The notes under the pieces: model-generated
The model's input: only the letters and a program-made list of their open reading frames with translations
The model's database searches: none
What the model was told of the DNA's origin: nothing
Shown: one piece after another, positions 41,068 to 53,265 of the stretch
Layout of the letters: each line of letters opens with the position of its first letter
How positions within the stretch are numbered: the stretch's first letter is position 1
Translations under genes and position numbers: made by a program
Assembly: GCF_001931485.1 (NCBI RefSeq)
Contig: NZ_MSDV01000006.1
Coordinates: 1-64,000 of the forward strand
DNA: 64,000 nt
Source of the DNA: Burkholderia sp. SRS-W-2-2016
Lineage (GTDB): Bacteria > Pseudomonadota > Gammaproteobacteria > Burkholderiales > Burkholderiaceae
Reading direction: 5' to 3'

Positions 41068-42159
41068 TCACACCAGCCGCAAATAAATCAGCTCGCGCTT
41101 GATGTACGCATAGAAAATCGGCGCCGCGATCACCCCGGCGATGCCGAACGCCGCTTCCATCACCAGCATCGCGATCAGCAGTTCCCACGCGCGCGCCTCG
41201 ATCTGCCCGCCGACGATCCGCGCGTTCAGGAAGTACTCGAGTTTGTGAATCAGGATCAGGAACACCAGCGACATCACCGCGGCCGGAAAGCTGACCGACA
41301 ACGCGACCGCGACGATGATCGTGTTCGAGATCAGATTGCCGATCACCGGCAGCAGCCCGACGATAAACGTGATCAGCACCAGCGTTTTCGACAGCGGCAA
41401 CTGATCGTGGAAGATCGGCAGGATCAGCAGCAGGAAGATCGCGGTGAAGACCGTGTTGAGCGCGGAAATCTTCACCTGCGCGAACACGATGCGGCGGAAC
41501 GCGTCGGCGAAGCGGGTGACGCGCGTGACGAACGCGGTGGACAGCGGCAGCCGCTGCACGTGGTTCTGCGCGCCGACCGCGATGATCGCGCCGATCACCA
41601 TGCCGAGCAGCACGTGGGTGAACCCGCGCGCGGCGGTCGTGCCGCTTTGCTGCAGCATGTTCGCGTGGGTTTGCATCAGTTCGGCGGCGCGCGTCTTCAT
41701 CTGCTCGGTATCGACCGGCAGATAGCTGGCGATGAACTGCGGGATCCGGCCGCGCGCCTGGTCGATCAGTTGCATCGCCTGATCGAGCAGGTTCTGCACG
41801 CTCGGCACGTCGTTCTCGATGCGCGACGTGACAGCGAGCGTGAGCCCCGTCAGCGCGCCGACGATCACCGCCGACAAAAACACCACCGCGAGCCAGCGCG
41901 CCCGCTTGCTCGACATGTGCCGCTCGATGCGCGGCGCGATCATGTGCACGAGCTGAAACACCAGCAGCCCGGCGAGCAGCGCGCCGAGCAGATGCAGTGC
42001 GATGACCGCCCACATGCCGAGCAGCATGACCACGTAGCTGCCGATTTCGACCGCCGACAGTTTCGGCAGGCTCATGTCGCTGGTCAGCCTGACCGGGCGC
42101 GGGCGCAGGTCCTGCACCCGATCGCGATCTTCTTCGCGCGCCTGATTACGCTTGGCCAT
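41068..42159 (-). CDS. AI-2E family transporter (PerM-like)
   Basis: Polytopic membrane protein of 363 residues with about seven or eight transmembrane segments, arranged as two N-terminal hairpins, a cytoplasmic or periplasmic helical stretch (residues about 110-190) and a C-terminal bundle (FVGLLPVIGNLIS-like segment). Family members export autoinducer-2, sodium or other solutes; the name is a family label and no substrate can be inferred. Transcribed from a point 36 nt downstream of uvrA's stop. Confidence 0.85.
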   Translation of the reverse strand: MAKRNQAREEDRDRVQDLRPRPVRLTSDMSLPKLSAVEIGSYVVMLLGMWAVIALHLLGALLAGLLVFQLVHMIAPRIERHMSSKRARWLAVVFLSAVIVGALTGLTLAVTSRIENDVPSVQNLLDQAMQLIDQARGRIPQFIASYLPVDTEQMKTRAAELMQTHANMLQQSGTTAARGFTHVLLGMVIGAIIAVGAQNHVQRLPLSTAFVTRVTRFADAFRRIVFAQVKISALNTVFTAIFLLLILPIFHDQLPLSKTLVLITFIVGLLPVIGNLISNTIIVAVALSVSFPAAVMSLVFLILIHKLEYFLNARIVGGQIEARAWELLIAMLVMEAAFGIAGVIAAPIFYAYIKRELIYLRLV

Positions 42160-42194
42160 GGCTTATTCCGTCTCCAACCTTCGGTAGTGCAGCG

Positions 42195-45068
<2,874 letters not shown>

Positions 45069-45442
45069 GGATTTATTCCATGAACTGCGGCAAAGGGGAG
45101 AAGGCTAAACCTGCTACTATAGCGACTTTTCCAGACCGCCGTTACGGCTTCCTGACAACGGGAACGAGGCGCGAGGGCAGGTTCGGGGCGGGCTGTAAAG
45201 TTGCCGTTCGGCACGCCGGGGGCCGGGTAAGGCGCCGCGGCAAAGTGATCTAACTGGGGCCGTTTTCCGCGACTGCAAGACGTCGCGACGCGCGACCGGC
45301 CAGGGCGAGCGCCGCTTGACGGACCACCTGCGCTGGCGCGCCTGACCGTCGCCCGTACGCCGCGCTGCCCGTATCCTGCCGTGCCGGCAGTCACGGCTGT
45401 CCCCACGGGCTCACCGCCCGGTTCATTCAAACAACGCTTCCG
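45069..45442. other. Divergent intergenic region uvrA / MFS
   Basis: About 370 nt with no gene. It must carry both promoters. A minus-strand TATAGT near 45115-45120 is a possible uvrA -10. No CTGT-N8-ACAG type SOS box was found by eye. Confidence 0.4.
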
Positions 45443-46630
45443 ATGTCCAATCCGTCAGCCGTCTCCACACGCATGAGCGCGCCCGAATTGCGCGCGACCG
45501 TGTCGCTTGCCGCCATCTTCGCGCTGCGCATGCTCGGTCTGTTCATGATCATGCCGGTGTTCTCGATCTACGCGAAGACCATCCCCGGCGGCGAGAACGT
45601 GCTGCTGGTCGGCATCGCGCTCGGCGCGTACGGCGTCACGCAGTCGATGCTCTATATCTTCTACGGCTGGATCTCGGACAAGATCGGCCGCAAGCCGGTG
45701 ATCGCGACCGGCCTGCTGATCTTCGCGATCGGCAGCTTCGTTGCGGCGGGCGCGCACGACATGACGTGGATCATCGTCGGCCGGGTGATTCAGGGGATGG
45801 GCGCGGTTTCCTCGGCGGTGATCGCGTTTATCGCCGACCTGACCTCGGAGGAGCATCGCACCAAGGCGATGGCGATGGTCGGCGGCAGTATCGGGATTTC
45901 GTTCGCGGTCGCGATCGTCGGCGCACCGATCGTGTTCCACTGGCTCGGCATGAGCGGTCTGTTCACGCTGGTCGGCATCTTCGCGATTCTGGCGATCGGC
46001 CTCGTGCTGTGGGTCGTGCCCGATGCGCCGAAGCCGGTGCACGTGCGCGCGCCGTTCGCCGAAGTGCTGCACAACGTCGAGCTGCTGCGCCTGAATTTCG
46101 GCGTGCTGGTGCTGCACGCTACGCAGACCGCGCTGTTCCTCGTGGTGCCGCGCATTCTCGAAGCCGGCGGCCTGCCGGTCGCGTCGCACTGGAAGGTTTA
46201 TCTGCCGGTGATGGGGCTGTCGTTCGTGATGATGGTGCCGGCGATCATCGCCGCCGAGAAGCGCGGCAAGATGAAGATCGTGCTGCTATCGGCCATCGGT
46301 CTTATCCTGATCGGCCAATTGTTATTGGGCGTCGCTCCGCATACGATTCTGAGTGTGGCGGCGATCCTCTTCGTCTACTTTCTCGGCTTCAATATTCTCG
46401 AGGCGTCGCAGCCTTCGCTGGTGTCGAAGCTGGCGCCGGGTACCCGCAAGGGCGCCGCGGCCGGCGTGTACAACACCACGCAGTCGATCGGTCTCGCAAT
46501 GGGCGGGATGATCGGCGGCTGGCTGCTGAAGGTCGACGGGCAGAGCGCGGTGTTCTTCGCGTGCTCCGGGCTGGTATTTTGCTGGCTTATAATCGCCGCG
46601 AAGATGAAACCGCCGCCGCGTAGGGCGTAA
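45443..46630 (+). CDS. MFS transporter
   Basis: Twelve-helix major facilitator of 395 residues. ALRMLGLFMIMPVFSIYA opens helix 1, and the loop 2-3 motif GWISDKIGRKPVI matches the drug:H+ antiporter signature. C-terminal half has TRKGAAAGVYNTTQSIG. It resembles YajR-type transporters of unknown substrate. Conserved between uvrA and ssb in this family of organisms. Confidence 0.9.
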   Translation: MSNPSAVSTRMSAPELRATVSLAAIFALRMLGLFMIMPVFSIYAKTIPGGENVLLVGIALGAYGVTQSMLYIFYGWISDKIGRKPVIATGLLIFAIGSFVAAGAHDMTWIIVGRVIQGMGAVSSAVIAFIADLTSEEHRTKAMAMVGGSIGISFAVAIVGAPIVFHWLGMSGLFTLVGIFAILAIGLVLWVVPDAPKPVHVRAPFAEVLHNVELLRLNFGVLVLHATQTALFLVVPRILEAGGLPVASHWKVYLPVMGLSFVMMVPAIIAAEKRGKMKIVLLSAIGLILIGQLLLGVAPHTILSVAAILFVYFLGFNILEASQPSLVSKLAPGTRKGAAAGVYNTTQSIGLAMGGMIGGWLLKVDGQSAVFFACSGLVFCWLIIAAKMKPPPRRA

Positions 46631-46775
46631 CGCAGCGTAGTCGGGCACTTACCCGAATCATCCAGAACTCACCCGGCGGCGGGCAGAGGCGCTGTTCCGG
46701 TCTCGGGCCTGCCGGCCATGGGACGCGAACCGCGAAGGGCCGCGCCGCCTGCAACAGGAATCAACAGGAGAAATC

Positions 46776-47300
46776 ATGGCATCCGTGAACAAGGTCATTC
46801 TCGTCGGCAACCTCGGAGCCGATCCGGAAGTCCGCTATCTTCCGAGCGGCGATGCAGTGGCGAACATCCGCCTCGCGACGACCGACCGCTACAAGGACAA
46901 GGCATCGGGCGAGATGAAGGAAGCCACCGAGTGGCACCGCGTCGCGTTCTTCGGCCGCCTCGCCGAGATCGTCAACGAATATCTGAAGAAAGGCTCGTCG
47001 GTGTATCTCGAAGGCCGCATCCGCACCCGCAAGTGGCAGGCGCAGGACGGCACCGACCGTTACTCGACCGAGATCGTCGCTGAACAGATGCAGATGCTCG
47101 GCGGCCGTGGCGGCGCGTCGATGGGTGGCGGCGATGAAGGCGGTTATAGCCGCGGTGAGCCGTCGGAGCGTAGCGGTGGCGGCGGCCGCGCTATGTCGTC
47201 GGGTGGCGGCTCGCGCGGTGGCAGCGGTGGTGGTTCGAGCCGTCCGAGCGCGCCGGCTGGCGGCGGGTTCGATGAGATGGATGACGATATTCCGTTCTAA
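46776..47300 (+). CDS. ssb: Single-stranded DNA-binding protein
   Basis: Essential ssDNA-binding protein of 174 residues. The OB fold fills residues 1-110 ([36 protein letters not shown]), a glycine/serine-rich linker follows, and the acidic tip DEMDDDIPF that recruits partner proteins ends the protein. AACAGGAG precedes the ATG. Closed by a terminator. Confidence 0.97.
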   Translation: MASVNKVILVGNLGADPEVRYLPSGDAVANIRLATTDRYKDKASGEMKEATEWHRVAFFGRLAEIVNEYLKKGSSVYLEGRIRTRKWQAQDGTDRYSTEIVAEQMQMLGGRGGASMGGGDEGGYSRGEPSERSGGGGRAMSSGGGSRGGSGGGSSRPSAPAGGGFDEMDDDIPF

Positions 47301-47330
47301 GGCTGACTAAAGCAGGTTTTTGTTGGTAGC

Positions 47331-47365
47331 AGCCCGCCCTCCTATGGAGCGCGGGCTTTTTCTTT
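47331..47365 (+). terminator. Intrinsic terminator of ssb
   Basis: An AGCCCGC/GCGGGCT stem with an inner CTCC/GGAG pair is followed by five T residues, about 30 nt past the ssb stop. Confidence 0.88.
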
Positions 47366-47474
47366 ACCCGCATATCTTTTTGTGTTTTACCGCGCTCAAA
47401 CGCTAAGCCCACAACATCAGCCCACGTCAGGTTACGCAGCAGGAGATGGGCTTCGGGTATGTCTTGATCGGTAT

Positions 47475-47637
47475 TTGTACGCTGTTCGCTTTTAGCATAC
47501 AAGACACGTAGAGCGTACACGCATGGATTCTTAAACAAATAAAATCCATATAAAACAGTGGTCTATACGAGTTTTGTACGGAAATTGAGGTTTGTACGTT
47601 TTAGGCATACACTTCTTGTCTAGCGTACAAAGGGGGC
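47475..47637 (+). promoter_or_regulatory. Repeat array and leader of the AbiE-like pair (putative autoregulatory operator)
   Basis: This AT-richer leader has TTTGTACG at 47475, 47574 and 47592, CGTACA at 47515 and CGTACAAA at 47625-47632. GCATACA/GCGTACA pairs at 47496/47514 and 47606/47624, and the TTTGTACG pair at 47574/47592, are each spaced 18 bp apart. The last half-site touches the GGGGG ribosome binding site in front of the ATG at 47641, so a bound protein would block initiation. Self-repression by the AbiEi-like product is inferred from AbiE precedents. Confidence 0.6.
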
Positions 47638-47640
47638 GGA

Positions 47641-48699
47641 ATGGCTGACAAGGAGCGTCTCTCCAGCTCTGATCAGATGGCACTGAGTCTGGCATGCGAA
47701 GCGTTCGCCCGTGCGACACAGCACTTTCACGCAGAGCTTCAAATCAGCCCACGGCGGCCGGATTCAACCGGTGCGCTGATTCAGTTTTCTATCTCCGGCA
47801 AACACTTCGATATGCCGGCTGTGTTCCTCAAAAATGCGACGGCGAGTCGTTACTTCGCAAAAGTCCACGACTTCTCTACGTTCCCACGCCATAACGCAGG
47901 GCGAAGGCCGATGTTGGTCACATACTATGTGACGCCGAAACTCGCCGATACGCTTATCCACCACCGTATCCCCTTTCTCGATACCGCGGGAAATGCGTAC
48001 TTCGACGAGCCCGAAGCGACCGTCATGATCACGGGGCGGGACAGTCCCGCGCTTAAGCAAACGGACACGACTTCGCGCTCGACCACCCCCAAGGGTCTAC
48101 AAGTGTCATTCGCGCTGGCAACACTGCCCAACCTCGTGGCTTCGCCGTATCGCACAATCGCTGAAATGGCCGGTGTTGCCTTGAATACCGTCAACGTTGC
48201 AATCGACGACCTGATCGCGCGTCGCCTCGTCGTCGTAAAGAGGAATGGCAGCCGGGCGATCGCCGATCAAGGTCAATTCATCAAGGAGTGGGTGACTCAA
48301 TACCCCACCGGTTTGCGGACCAGGCTCGGCGCGCGACGCTACGCTAGCGGCTTGGGGATCGATTGGTGGAGGGACGAAGGTGCGTCAATCCTGGGCGCTC
48401 GCCTGAGCGGAGAATGCGCGGCTGATGTGCTGACTCACGACATCAAGCCTGCGTCGGTGACGCTCTATGTGCAGGACGGCGTGTCACCAGAGCTCATGAG
48501 GTCTGGACGCCTTCGACCTGACGGGAATGGGGCTGTCGAGATTCTTGACGCTTTCTGGCCAGGACAGGCGACATCGCATTGGGACTCGCCGCCGCACGTC
48601 GTTCACCCGCTCCTCGTTTTTGCAGATCTGATCGGCTCAGGAGACAGTCGTAACCAGGAAATTGCAGCCACGATCTATGAACGCTACCTCGCTCACTAG
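47641..48699 (+). CDS. AbiEi-like antitoxin / DNA-binding protein
   Basis: First gene of a type IV toxin-antitoxin-like pair, 352 residues. An N-terminal region of about 150 residues contains LIHHRIPFLDTAGNAYFDEP, a pattern seen in AbiEi-type proteins with a nuclease-like domain; a winged-helix segment follows at about residues 165-205 (TIAEMAGVALNTVNVAIDDLIARRLVV), so the helix-turn-helix is internal rather than at the very N-terminus as in classical AbiEi. The C-terminal part resembles the antitoxin domain. The next gene overlaps its end by 23 nt. GC content is below that of neighbours, suggesting transfer. Assignment is by pattern and pairing. Confidence 0.75.
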   Translation: MADKERLSSSDQMALSLACEAFARATQHFHAELQISPRRPDSTGALIQFSISGKHFDMPAVFLKNATASRYFAKVHDFSTFPRHNAGRRPMLVTYYVTPKLADTLIHHRIPFLDTAGNAYFDEPEATVMITGRDSPALKQTDTTSRSTTPKGLQVSFALATLPNLVASPYRTIAEMAGVALNTVNVAIDDLIARRLVVVKRNGSRAIADQGQFIKEWVTQYPTGLRTRLGARRYASGLGIDWWRDEGASILGARLSGECAADVLTHDIKPASVTLYVQDGVSPELMRSGRLRPDGNGAVEILDAFWPGQATSHWDSPPHVVHPLLVFADLIGSGDSRNQEIAATIYERYLAH

Positions 48700-49597
48700 A
48701 GTTCCGCTTGAGAGGCCGATTGACCCTCTCACGATCGATCTGCTCGCGGCGTTTAAAGCCATTTGTGAACGGCTCGGGACGCAGTTCGTACTGGCTGGCG
48801 CGACCGCGCGGGACATCCAGATGTTCCATCTGCACGATGTCAAGGCACCGGTGGCAACACGAGATGTAGACGTGGCTGTCTGCGCTGTCAGTTGGGAGTT
48901 CCATCAACGGCTCCTTGACGAACTGCTGGCTACCGGTAACTTCACTCGCGATCCGAAGGCACAGCAGAAGCTAATTTTCAGGCGGCCGAGTGACGAGTAC
49001 GGTGTGCAACTGGACCTCGTTCCTTTTGGGCCAATTGAAGTTCCGCCTGGCGCGATTGCGTGGCCGCCTGACGGCGACATCGTCATGAACGTGCTCGGTT
49101 TCCAGGAGGCGATCGATACCGCTCAGGAAATCGACCTCGGCGGTGGAGTCGTGGTGCCCGTCGTGACAATTCCCGCGTTCGTGCTGCTCAAGATCATGGC
49201 CTGGCAGGACCGGCGCACGCGGAAAACGTCTGACGCGTCGGATCTCCTGTTCATACTGCGCAAGTACTCCAACGCCGGAACTGTGGACCGACTTTATGAA
49301 GAAGGCTTCGATCTGCTTGAAGTCTGCGGATACGACCTTGTGATTGGAGCTGCTGGATTGCTCGCGCGTGAGGCGCGTCTAATCGCGCAACCAGGAACGC
49401 TCGAGGCGATCCGGGCCATATTTACGACCCCAGAAAAGCTCGAGCTGCTGAGAAACGACCTGAACGCGCGGGCTGCTACGTTCGCGTTCGGCGAGTTTGT
49501 CGATGATGCGGACAAACTGCTTGACGCCTTCACCGCTCAGTTCGTCGTGGAGGGAGAAGTATCGGCCGATATCGCGTTCGCTGAGCAGAATCATTAA
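48677..49597 (+). CDS. AbiEii-like nucleotidyltransferase toxin
   Basis: Predicted nucleotidyltransferase of 306 residues. FVLAGATARDI and the downstream acidic pair in ATRDVDVAV match the GS/GA...DxD catalytic centre of the AbiEii/AbiGii family, with a third acidic position expected near VQLDLVPFG. AbiEii toxins modify tRNA or other targets and cause growth arrest or phage abortive infection. Alternative: an aminoglycoside-type nucleotidyltransferase-fold protein. The ATG at 48677 lies inside the partner gene; no upstream in-frame ATG except the ORF opening at 48662, which is a poor start. Confidence 0.75.
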   Translation: MNATSLTRVPLERPIDPLTIDLLAAFKAICERLGTQFVLAGATARDIQMFHLHDVKAPVATRDVDVAVCAVSWEFHQRLLDELLATGNFTRDPKAQQKLIFRRPSDEYGVQLDLVPFGPIEVPPGAIAWPPDGDIVMNVLGFQEAIDTAQEIDLGGGVVVPVVTIPAFVLLKIMAWQDRRTRKTSDASDLLFILRKYSNAGTVDRLYEEGFDLLEVCGYDLVIGAAGLLAREARLIAQPGTLEAIRAIFTTPEKLELLRNDLNARAATFAFGEFVDDADKLLDAFTAQFVVEGEVSADIAFAEQNH

Positions 49598-49653
49598 AGC
49601 CCCTACGTTGCGCTTGGCACGCTTGCGCTTGCTGCGCAGTATCACCTCGCCCC

Positions 49654-50454
49654 TCACCGCGACAAATGCGCCAACGTATCCCGCAACGGCATGCTCGACA
49701 CCACGATCGGCCCGGAAAACGGCGTATCCAGATCGACGATCACATAAACCGCCGAAGCAATCGACACCGCGCCCAGCGTAATCGTCACCAGCGCCAGCGC
49801 ATTGCGCGGCGCGATCAGCCCGAAGCTCAGAAAAATCACCCCGAGCCAGAACGTCAGCGTCTTGAAGAACGGCTGCGAGATCGAACTGTGCGCCTCCTCG
49901 ATCAGCTTCCAGCGCGCATCGATGACGCGTCGGTATTGCGTCAGCGCATCGTCGAGCGCGCGTTGCTGCAGCGAATCCTGCGCGCGCAGTTGCCGTAGCT
50001 GCCGGCCCACCGTAGTGAGCATGTCGCCGAGCCGCACGTTCTCCAGTTTCTCCCGCGTATCGGGCGGCCCGAGATCGCGCGGATAGTCGCCGGGCGGCGC
50101 CGCCTCGTGCGGCCACGTCGACGCGATCGCCGCCGCCGTGTACTGGCGCAACAACTGCCGCGACTTGTCGGCGGCGCCGCCGAGTTCGCGCAACGTCGTA
50201 TCGAATTCGATCAGCTCGGCCGCGTAGGTGCGCAGATCGTTCGACGCGGTGTCGAAGCCCGCTTTCGCCGATGCCGTCATCAGCCCCAGCACCAGCGCCG
50301 CGAACGTGACCAGCATGCCGATCACCAGTTGCACCAGTTGCACGGTCTCGTGCGCCTTGTGCTCCTCGGGCAGCAGCGGCCGCACCCCGACGCCGACCCC
50401 CGTTGCGATCAGCAGCAGCGCGAATACCAGTACCACCGAACCGATTTCCGACAT
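49654..50454 (-). CDS. DUF4239-like membrane protein
   Basis: A 266-residue integral membrane protein. Two N-terminal helices (VLVFALLLIATGVGVGV and LVIGMLVTFAALVLGLM), a soluble helical middle (residues about 70-195) and two C-terminal helices (TFWLGVIFLSFGLIAP and TITLGAVSIASAVYVIVDL) match the layout of bestrophin-like DUF4239 proteins. The function of the family is unknown. It converges on the AbiE-like pair and is divergent from a chemoreceptor gene. Confidence 0.8.
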   Translation of the reverse strand: MSEIGSVVLVFALLLIATGVGVGVRPLLPEEHKAHETVQLVQLVIGMLVTFAALVLGLMTASAKAGFDTASNDLRTYAAELIEFDTTLRELGGAADKSRQLLRQYTAAAIASTWPHEAAPPGDYPRDLGPPDTREKLENVRLGDMLTTVGRQLRQLRAQDSLQQRALDDALTQYRRVIDARWKLIEEAHSSISQPFFKTLTFWLGVIFLSFGLIAPRNALALVTITLGAVSIASAVYVIVDLDTPFSGPIVVSSMPLRDTLAHLSR

Positions 50455-50690
50455 TGAGCGCTCCGAAATAAATGCGGGCATCGACCACTTTATTGATTTA
50501 GCGCAAGCGGTCGGTGCGATCAACCATAAAGTTTTCGCCGGACCGGCCGTAGTTTCTGATTGTGGTGATTGCTTACATTTCAATTAAGTTGCGGACCGGG
50601 CCATAGGGCGTGGAGCGCAGCGCGCGCAGCCGGAGCGTTGCTGGAGACAGCCGTAAGCGCCGGCCGCGCGGCCCGATGGAGACCCGTCCG

Positions 50691-52328
50691 ATGTTGAAGA
50701 AGCTGTCGATTCGCACCAGCCTCACGCTGATGATCGTGTTTTTCGGCCTCGCGCTGCTGCTCGGCGCTGCGGCTGGCTTGTTGTCGCTACGCTCGGCGAA
50801 TGCGTCGTTGCAGCAGATGTACACGGTCGACACCCCCGCGGTCGCCGACCTCGAAGGCAGCTCCGGCCAGCTGCTGCGCCTGCGGCTGGCGCTGGCCACG
50901 TACGCATCGCTCGCCGCGCTAGGCGATCAGGACGGCGCGAACGCGGTGCTCAAGCGTTTCGCTCAGTACCGCAAAGCATCGGATGAGCGGCTTGCCCACT
51001 ATCTGAACAAGGCGGGCGCCGGCACCGATGAACAGCGTCTGATCGCGGACATGCAGCAGCGCCGCGACACCTTTCTGCGCGACGGCGTCGAGCCGGCGCT
51101 GGCCGCGCTGAAGTCGGGCGACACCAACGCGTTCCAGCAACTGCAGGCGCACAAGCTGCCGTCGCTGTACAGCGCGTACGAAAAAGCGATGCTCACGCTC
51201 GAACAGCTGCAGCTCGATCACGGCGCGCAGCGCTACCAGGATGCGCAGAGTCTGTTCTACGCGATCTGCACGACGGTCGCGATCGGCATGGTGCTGTCGC
51301 TGCTCGGCGCGTGGCTGTGTCGCGCGGTGCTGGTGCGCGCGATCGTGCGCCCGGTCGATGCAACCATCGCGCAGTTCGAGCGCATCGCGCAAGGCGATCT
51401 GACGGGCCGCATCGACGTCGCCGGCGACAACGAAATGGGCCGTCTCGCGGCCGCGCTGCGCAAGATGCAGGCGTCGCTGATCGAAACCGTGAACTCGGTT
51501 CGTCAGGGCACCGAATCGATCGATACCGGCGTCAGCGAGATCGCGGCGGGCAATGCCGATCTGTCGCAACGCACCGAGGAGCAGGCCGCATCGCTCGAAG
51601 AAACGGCCGCGAGCATCGAGGAACTGACGTCGACGGTCAAGCAGACCGCCGACAACGCGAAGCAGGCGAGTTCGCTCGCGCAGGGCGCCTCGACGCTGGC
51701 CGCGCAGGGCGGCGAGCTGACCGGGCAGGTGGTCGGCACGATGCACGAGATCGTCGACGACTCGCGGCGGATCGCCGATATCGTCGGCGTGATCGAGGGC
51801 ATCGCGTTTCAGACCAACATCCTCGCGCTGAACGCGGCGGTCGAAGCCGCGCGCGCGGGCGAGCAGGGCCGCGGCTTCGCGGTGGTCGCGAGCGAGGTGC
51901 GTTCGCTCGCCCAGCGCAGCGCGGCGGCGGCCAAGGAGATCAAGGGCTTGATCGATGCATCGACCGCGCGGGTCGAGCAGGGTTCGGAACTGGTCGAGCG
52001 CTCGGGCACGACGATGTCCGAAATCGTCGCGGCGATCGCACGCGTGAGTTCGATCATGGGCGAGATCGCGGCGGCCGCGACCGAACAAAGCACCGGCATC
52101 GATCAGGTCAATCTCGCGGTCGCGCAGATGGATGAAGTGACGCAGCAGAACGCGGCGCTGGTCGAGCAGGCTGCCGCGGCGGCGGGATCGCTCGAAGAGC
52201 AGGCGCGGCGTTTGACGGCGGCGGTCGCGGTGTTTCAGACCGGCAGCGGTGGGAGGGCGGCGGCCGGCCGGACCGCTACGAGCGTTGCCGCCGGGTCGAA
52301 GCTGGAAGCAGCGCTGGCTATAGCGTAA
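50691..52328 (+). CDS. Methyl-accepting chemotaxis protein
   Basis: Transmembrane chemoreceptor of 545 residues. An N-terminal membrane helix ([22 protein letters not shown]), a Tar-like helical ligand-binding domain to about residue 185, a second helix ([20 protein letters not shown]), a HAMP domain and the cytoplasmic signalling hairpin with the tip region [37 protein letters not shown]. The start at 50691 follows GGAG; an upstream ATG at 50676 is possible. No che genes are nearby, so it is an orphan receptor. Confidence 0.94.
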   Translation: MLKKLSIRTSLTLMIVFFGLALLLGAAAGLLSLRSANASLQQMYTVDTPAVADLEGSSGQLLRLRLALATYASLAALGDQDGANAVLKRFAQYRKASDERLAHYLNKAGAGTDEQRLIADMQQRRDTFLRDGVEPALAALKSGDTNAFQQLQAHKLPSLYSAYEKAMLTLEQLQLDHGAQRYQDAQSLFYAICTTVAIGMVLSLLGAWLCRAVLVRAIVRPVDATIAQFERIAQGDLTGRIDVAGDNEMGRLAAALRKMQASLIETVNSVRQGTESIDTGVSEIAAGNADLSQRTEEQAASLEETAASIEELTSTVKQTADNAKQASSLAQGASTLAAQGGELTGQVVGTMHEIVDDSRRIADIVGVIEGIAFQTNILALNAAVEAARAGEQGRGFAVVASEVRSLAQRSAAAAKEIKGLIDASTARVEQGSELVERSGTTMSEIVAAIARVSSIMGEIAAAATEQSTGIDQVNLAVAQMDEVTQQNAALVEQAAAAAGSLEEQARRLTAAVAVFQTGSGGRAAAGRTATSVAAGSKLEAALAIA

Positions 52329-52458
52329 TCGTCGTACCGGCTGCGTCGTTGCGCGAACGCGCAGCCGTTTTTCAGGGCACGGCAGCACGCGACGCGCAAG
52401 CCGCCGCGGTCGTGCCCAGATTCGTCGTGGCGCTGGACATCGCTCCGCCGCTGCCTCG

Positions 52459-53265
52459 CTACTGCATCGCCGCGTAATACTTCGCAACGCTATCTATTTC
52501 CTCTTCCGTCATCTGTCGCGCGACATTGCGCATCTGCTCGTTGATGTCGTTATGCCGCGCGCCGGAAGCGAACGCGCGCAGTTGCGCGGCCAGATACTCG
52601 GCCGACTGTCCGCCGAGCCACGGCGCCGCGCCCTTGCGATCGAGCTGGCCGTGACAGGCCGCGCACGGCGCGATATTGCGCGCCGGGTCGCCCTGCATCA
52701 CGAGCCGCACCGCGGTCGCATCCGGCGGTGCGCCGGCACGGGTTTTCTCGGCCGCCGGCGGCCGTTCGAGCGACGCGTAATAGTTCGCCAGATCGCGCAG
52801 ATCCTGATCGCTGCGGCCCGCGATGATCGCCTGCATCACCGCGCTCGGCCGCTGGCCGCTCTGGAAGTCGCGCAATTCCTTGTAGGTGACGTCCGCATAC
52901 TGGCCGGCGAGCGCGGGCGCGGTGACCTGCACGGTACCGAGCACGCCGTGGCACATCGAGCAGTGCTGGTTCGCGAGCGTCGCGCCGCGGCCGATCGAGT
53001 CGGCGGCCGCGCGCGACGAGTTCCCTGGCGGCAACACGACCACGTCGCTCGGCACGTGGCTCGTCGCGTTGCCGCTGTACCAGCTCGACGGCACCCCGGC
53101 GGCGCCGCAAATCCGTGCCCACAAACCGAGGTCGCCGAACGCGGTGCTGGCCGACGGCAGCCACACGAAGCCGATCAGAATTGCGACGATCGCAATCGCG
53201 ACCGTGCCGCCGACGCTCCACGCGAACCACGGATTGCGCAAGCTGAACAGAGGATGTTCGTTCAT
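52459..53265 (-). CDS. Membrane-anchored di-heme cytochrome c (oxidase operon)
   Basis: A 268-residue protein with an N-terminal membrane helix (FAWSVGGTVAIAIVAILIGFVWL) and two CXXCH sites (CSMCH, CAACH) in two cytochrome c4-like domains, each with a downstream methionine ligand candidate. It overlaps the oxidase subunit I gene by 4 nt (ATGA), so it is the last gene of the operon and probably feeds electrons to the oxidase. Confidence 0.88.
   Translation of the reverse strand: MNEHPLFSLRNPWFAWSVGGTVAIAIVAILIGFVWLPSASTAFGDLGLWARICGAAGVPSSWYSGNATSHVPSDVVVLPPGNSSRAAADSIGRGATLANQHCSMCHGVLGTVQVTAPALAGQYADVTYKELRDFQSGQRPSAVMQAIIAGRSDQDLRDLANYYASLERPPAAEKTRAGAPPDATAVRLVMQGDPARNIAPCAACHGQLDRKGAAPWLGGQSAEYLAAQLRAFASGARHNDINEQMRNVARQMTEEEIDSVAKYYAAMQ

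Noticed and set aside
45069..45442. SOS (LexA) box upstream of uvrA
   Set aside because: I looked for CTGT-N8-ACAG type sites in the divergent region and found none, so no claim is made.
48662..48676. Earlier start of the AbiEii-like gene at 48662
   Set aside because: The open frame begins there on a non-ATG codon within the partner gene; the ATG at 48677 gives a cleaner start.
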